Of a stretch of 64,000 nt of DNA, positions 61,856 through 64,000 are shown piece after piece (position 1 is the first letter of the stretch; every line of letters begins with the position of its first letter). The DNA comes from Microvirgula aerodenitrificans DSM 15089 (GTDB taxonomy: Bacteria > Pseudomonadota > Gammaproteobacteria > Burkholderiales > Aquaspirillaceae): the NCBI RefSeq assembly GCF_000620105.1, contig NZ_JHVK01000016.1, positions 1-64,000 of the forward strand, given 5' to 3'. Position numbers and translations under genes: made by a program. Under the pieces are notes generated by a model. The model had not been told where the DNA came from. It saw only the letters and a list, made by a program, of their open reading frames with translations, and did no database searches.

Positions 61856-63061
61856 TCAGCGAAGCGCCTCCCCCGGTACCCGTGCCATTAATGACGCCAG
61901 AACCACACCAAGCCCAAGGAAGGCAGCCAGCCAGAACGGTGCCGAAGGGGACAGACCAAGCGTCCAGCCTGCCAGCACAGCCCCCAGGGCAAGTCCGGTG
62001 GTGTGCACCGTAGCCACCATGCCAGCCATCCAAGCCTGACCCGATTTGCCTGCAGCCTGCAGGGCACGTGCCGTGCAGTCAGGTCCAAGCAGCGCAGCAG
62101 CCACGCCCAGAGCCACAACCCCTCCCATTGCAGTCAGTGTTGTCGTTGCCTGCGCCAGCAGCATGCCTGCCAGAACCAGCCCCACACTTCCGGCCCGCAG
62201 CAGGCTGCGCCCCGGTTTGCAGTAAGGAACCACCCCGATCTGCAGTGCAGCCACCACCAGCGTGCCAGCGCTCAGCATCCAGCCCAGCTGTGAGGATGCC
62301 GTCGCCGCATCGAGTTTCATGCAGAGCATCAGCCAGGGGCCCAGCGCGTACTGCATCAGGCCAAATGCGGTCACGATAACCAGAGTCAGTACCGGCCAGC
62401 CAAGCAGCGCCTGCAGGTGCCAGTCAGGCCAGCCGGCGCATCCCGATTCTGCATGGCAGGGTACCGCCAGCGGCAGCATCAGCAGAACCGGCCAGGCTGA
62501 CAGCGCTACCAGCAAAAAGGGGCCCGACGGGCTTAACCACAGGCTCCCTGCCACCAGTGCCGGTCCCAACGACCGGCCCAGCGCCAGTGCAGCAGAAAAC
62601 CGGGACAGCACAGCTCGCTGCTGCCGCTGGCATGCGCCTGCGAGCAGCCAAGCCTGGCAGGTCGGCACCAGCCCTGACACCGTCAGTCCGTAAAGGAACC
62701 GACCAGCCAGCAGTGTTTTGCCCTGCCCTTCCCAGTCACTACCCTGCCCGAGTTGCCAGAACAGCAGCATGTGACTGAGCCCGAACCCTGCCAGGGCCAC
62801 TGCAACGATGCAGCGCGGTCCCAAACGGCGAGAGAGGAGGCCCCAGCACGGCGCCCCTGCCAGAAATGCCAGCGAGCCAGAAGCCAGAATCATGGTGATG
62901 AACTCAAGTGCCAGACCGGTTCGCTGCATCAGTAACGGCAAAGTGGTCAGCAATGCTGTCTGCCCAATCCCCATCACCATGCCAGCAGCAGCCAATATCA
63001 GTTGCGTCCATTCACGCCCCCCGCCAGCCTTCTGCCCAGGTGCGCACTTCCCCTGTTCCAT
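61856..63061 (-). CDS. MFS transporter, candidate siderophore exporter
   Basis: A 401-residue MFS protein with 12 membrane segments (LILAAAGMVMGIGQTALLTTLPLL at the start; motif-A-like WGLLSRRLGPRCI). It diverges from the siderophore synthetase gene and precedes the TonB receptor gene in the same direction. Many NIS loci carry an MFS exporter in this position, so export of the siderophore is the likely role; import of the iron complex is an alternative. Confidence 0.83.
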   Translation of the reverse strand: MEQGKCAPGQKAGGGREWTQLILAAAGMVMGIGQTALLTTLPLLMQRTGLALEFITMILASGSLAFLAGAPCWGLLSRRLGPRCIVAVALAGFGLSHMLLFWQLGQGSDWEGQGKTLLAGRFLYGLTVSGLVPTCQAWLLAGACQRQQRAVLSRFSAALALGRSLGPALVAGSLWLSPSGPFLLVALSAWPVLLMLPLAVPCHAESGCAGWPDWHLQALLGWPVLTLVIVTAFGLMQYALGPWLMLCMKLDAATASSQLGWMLSAGTLVVAALQIGVVPYCKPGRSLLRAGSVGLVLAGMLLAQATTTLTAMGGVVALGVAAALLGPDCTARALQAAGKSGQAWMAGMVATVHTTGLALGAVLAGWTLGLSPSAPFWLAAFLGLGVVLASLMARVPGEALR

Positions 63062-63131
63062 GCTCTCCCCCAGTCAGATCGGCACAGCCACCGCCGGACA
63101 TTCTTTGCAACATCACCCGGATTTGCAAACA

Positions 63132-63150
63132 GGAATCATTGTCATTTAGC
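63132..63150. promoter_or_regulatory. Weak Fur-box-like site
   Basis: GGAATCATTGTCATTTAGC contains two adjacent NATNAT-like hexamers (AATCAT, TGTCAT) in the only gap between the divergent exporter and synthetase genes, where a Fur site is expected. The match to the full 19-bp consensus is poor. Confidence 0.35.
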
Positions 63151-63188
63151 TTGATGGTACGCACCGTACCTATTCCTGGAACCCCACC

Positions 63189-64000
63189 ATGAACACCCGC
63201 CCAGTCCTCAGCGAGCGCGCCTCACTGTCTGCATTCATGAACGCACTGTGGCGTGAATGGTCTCCTGCAAAACGCCTGCCGGCCGAGAACAGCAACCTGT
63301 CCGGTCAGGACGGAACGCTCTGCCTGCCGCTGACCCGTCCAGAGGGAGTGCTGCAGGTGCCATTGCAATATTTCTCCCTGTCGGGCCGGCATCGTTTTGA
63401 CGGCACTGTTCACTTTGTTCCGGCTGGCGGTCCCGCTTTCGCTATTGATTTTGCCCAGACGGTCTCCCTGCTCGCAGGTGAACCAGCGCTGGCACCGGAC
63501 ATTGATGACAGCACACGCCGGCGCTTCCTTCTCCGTGTGCTGGACAGCGCAGCCACACTGCTTGATGCAGACGCGGACCACCAGGCCCCAAGCTGGCCTG
63601 ATGCAGGTTTCCTCGCCGCAGAGCAAGGGCTGGTTTATGGCCATGCAGTTCACCCAACCCCCAAGAGCCGGGACGAATTCACCCGTGAAGACCACATTCG
63701 CTACAGCCCGGATTTCGGTGGGCACACTCCTCTGGTCTGGTTTGCCGTGCAGGCCGGGGCGCTGTGGCAAGCAAGGCCCGGCTCATCCTTCCTTCCCGAT
63801 GCACTGATCACCAGCGATCCGGGACTATCCACCATGATGACCCGCTACCCGCACAGCGAGGGCTGGCAATGGCTGCCGGTCCATCCCTGGCAGGCTGGCG
63901 TGCTGCGCCGGGCCCCTGCCTATCATCACTGGCGCAGCCGCGACGCCCTGATTGATCTGGGAGAAGCCGGTACAGACTGGTTTCCGACATCTTCCTTGCG
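63189..64000 (+). CDS. IucA/IucC family siderophore synthetase (3' partial)
   Basis: The first 270 residues of an NRPS-independent siderophore synthetase; the frame is open to the window end, and full-length members have about 580-620 residues. Start ATG 63189. Visible motifs are GLVYGHAVHPTPKSR (the nucleotide-binding HP...KSR loop) and WLPVHPWQ. These enzymes adenylate citrate or a citryl intermediate and condense it with an amine or hydroxylamine. With the IutA-like receptor and the MFS gene it forms an iron-acquisition locus. Which subclass (A, B or C) cannot be decided from the N-terminal part. Confidence 0.9.
   Translation, partial: MNTRPVLSERASLSAFMNALWREWSPAKRLPAENSNLSGQDGTLCLPLTRPEGVLQVPLQYFSLSGRHRFDGTVHFVPAGGPAFAIDFAQTVSLLAGEPALAPDIDDSTRRRFLLRVLDSAATLLDADADHQAPSWPDAGFLAAEQGLVYGHAVHPTPKSRDEFTREDHIRYSPDFGGHTPLVWFAVQAGALWQARPGSSFLPDALITSDPGLSTMMTRYPHSEGWQWLPVHPWQAGVLRRAPAYHHWRSRDALIDLGEAGTDWFPTSSL

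Overview
The window looks like chromosome from a high-GC betaproteobacterium of the order Neisseriales (Chromobacteriaceae type). The basis is the housekeeping set (uvrA next to a YajR-type MFS gene and ssb, rraA, a PsrA/FadL/FadN fatty-acid module). A polytheonamide-like proteusin RiPP cluster is also present; the best-known bacterial relative is the aeronamide cluster of Microvirgula, so that genus is a reasonable but unproven guess.

Layout. 1-612: end of a TylF/MycF-type methyltransferase gene, closed by a strong terminator. 700-11360: a visibly more A+T-rich accessory island that stops next to a tRNA-Thr gene (11412-11487). It holds an unknown protein with a PD-(D/E)XK-like motif, an Mrr-type restriction endonuclease interrupted by one in-frame TGA, a short tyrosine recombinase, and a two-gene operon. 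That operon encodes a 1667-residue NERD nuclease / pseudokinase / kinase / SF1 helicase fusion and a winged-helix partner, and is the best candidate here for a poorly described phage-defence system. 11613-17346: DUF748 protein, YdcF, RraA and a LysR regulator. 17407-23610: a fatty-acid oxidation regulon (thiolase, FadN-type bifunctional enzyme, FadL porin, PsrA-like TetR regulator) with three matching CAAAC-N4-GTTT operators. 23732-30219: VOC protein, UvrA, YajR-like transporter, SSB, and a MarR regulator divergent from a small membrane protein.

30582-41184: the RiPP locus. A B12-dependent radical SAM C-methyltransferase, a nitrile-hydratase-like-leader precursor (146 aa), a PoyD-type radical SAM epimerase, a PoyE-like methyltransferase and a LanM-type dehydratase without cyclase lie on the plus strand in a tight, partly overlapping series. 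A trypsin-like protease and a free copy of that protease's N-terminal domain follow. A convergent alpha/beta hydrolase plus a small membrane protein close the locus. The precursor core is Cys- and Ser-free and carries Asn exactly every six residues, as expected for a D/L beta-helix.

41345-51250: a 2241-residue secreted SpvB/FG-GAP/RHS toxin with a Hint protease and a C-terminal HNH/ENDO VII-like nuclease, its likely TPR immunity protein, a glycine-rich protein and an orphan methyltransferase. 51274-55465: an arsRCDA-acr3 arsenic resistance operon. 55500-59475: AraC regulators, an EamA transporter, a DUF3365 haem protein and a DUF2867 protein. 59524-64000: an iron-uptake locus with an IutA-like TonB receptor, an MFS exporter candidate and the start of an IucA/IucC siderophore synthetase that runs off the window.

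All calls come from reading translations and motifs. No database search was run, and family names rest on recognised motifs and gene order.
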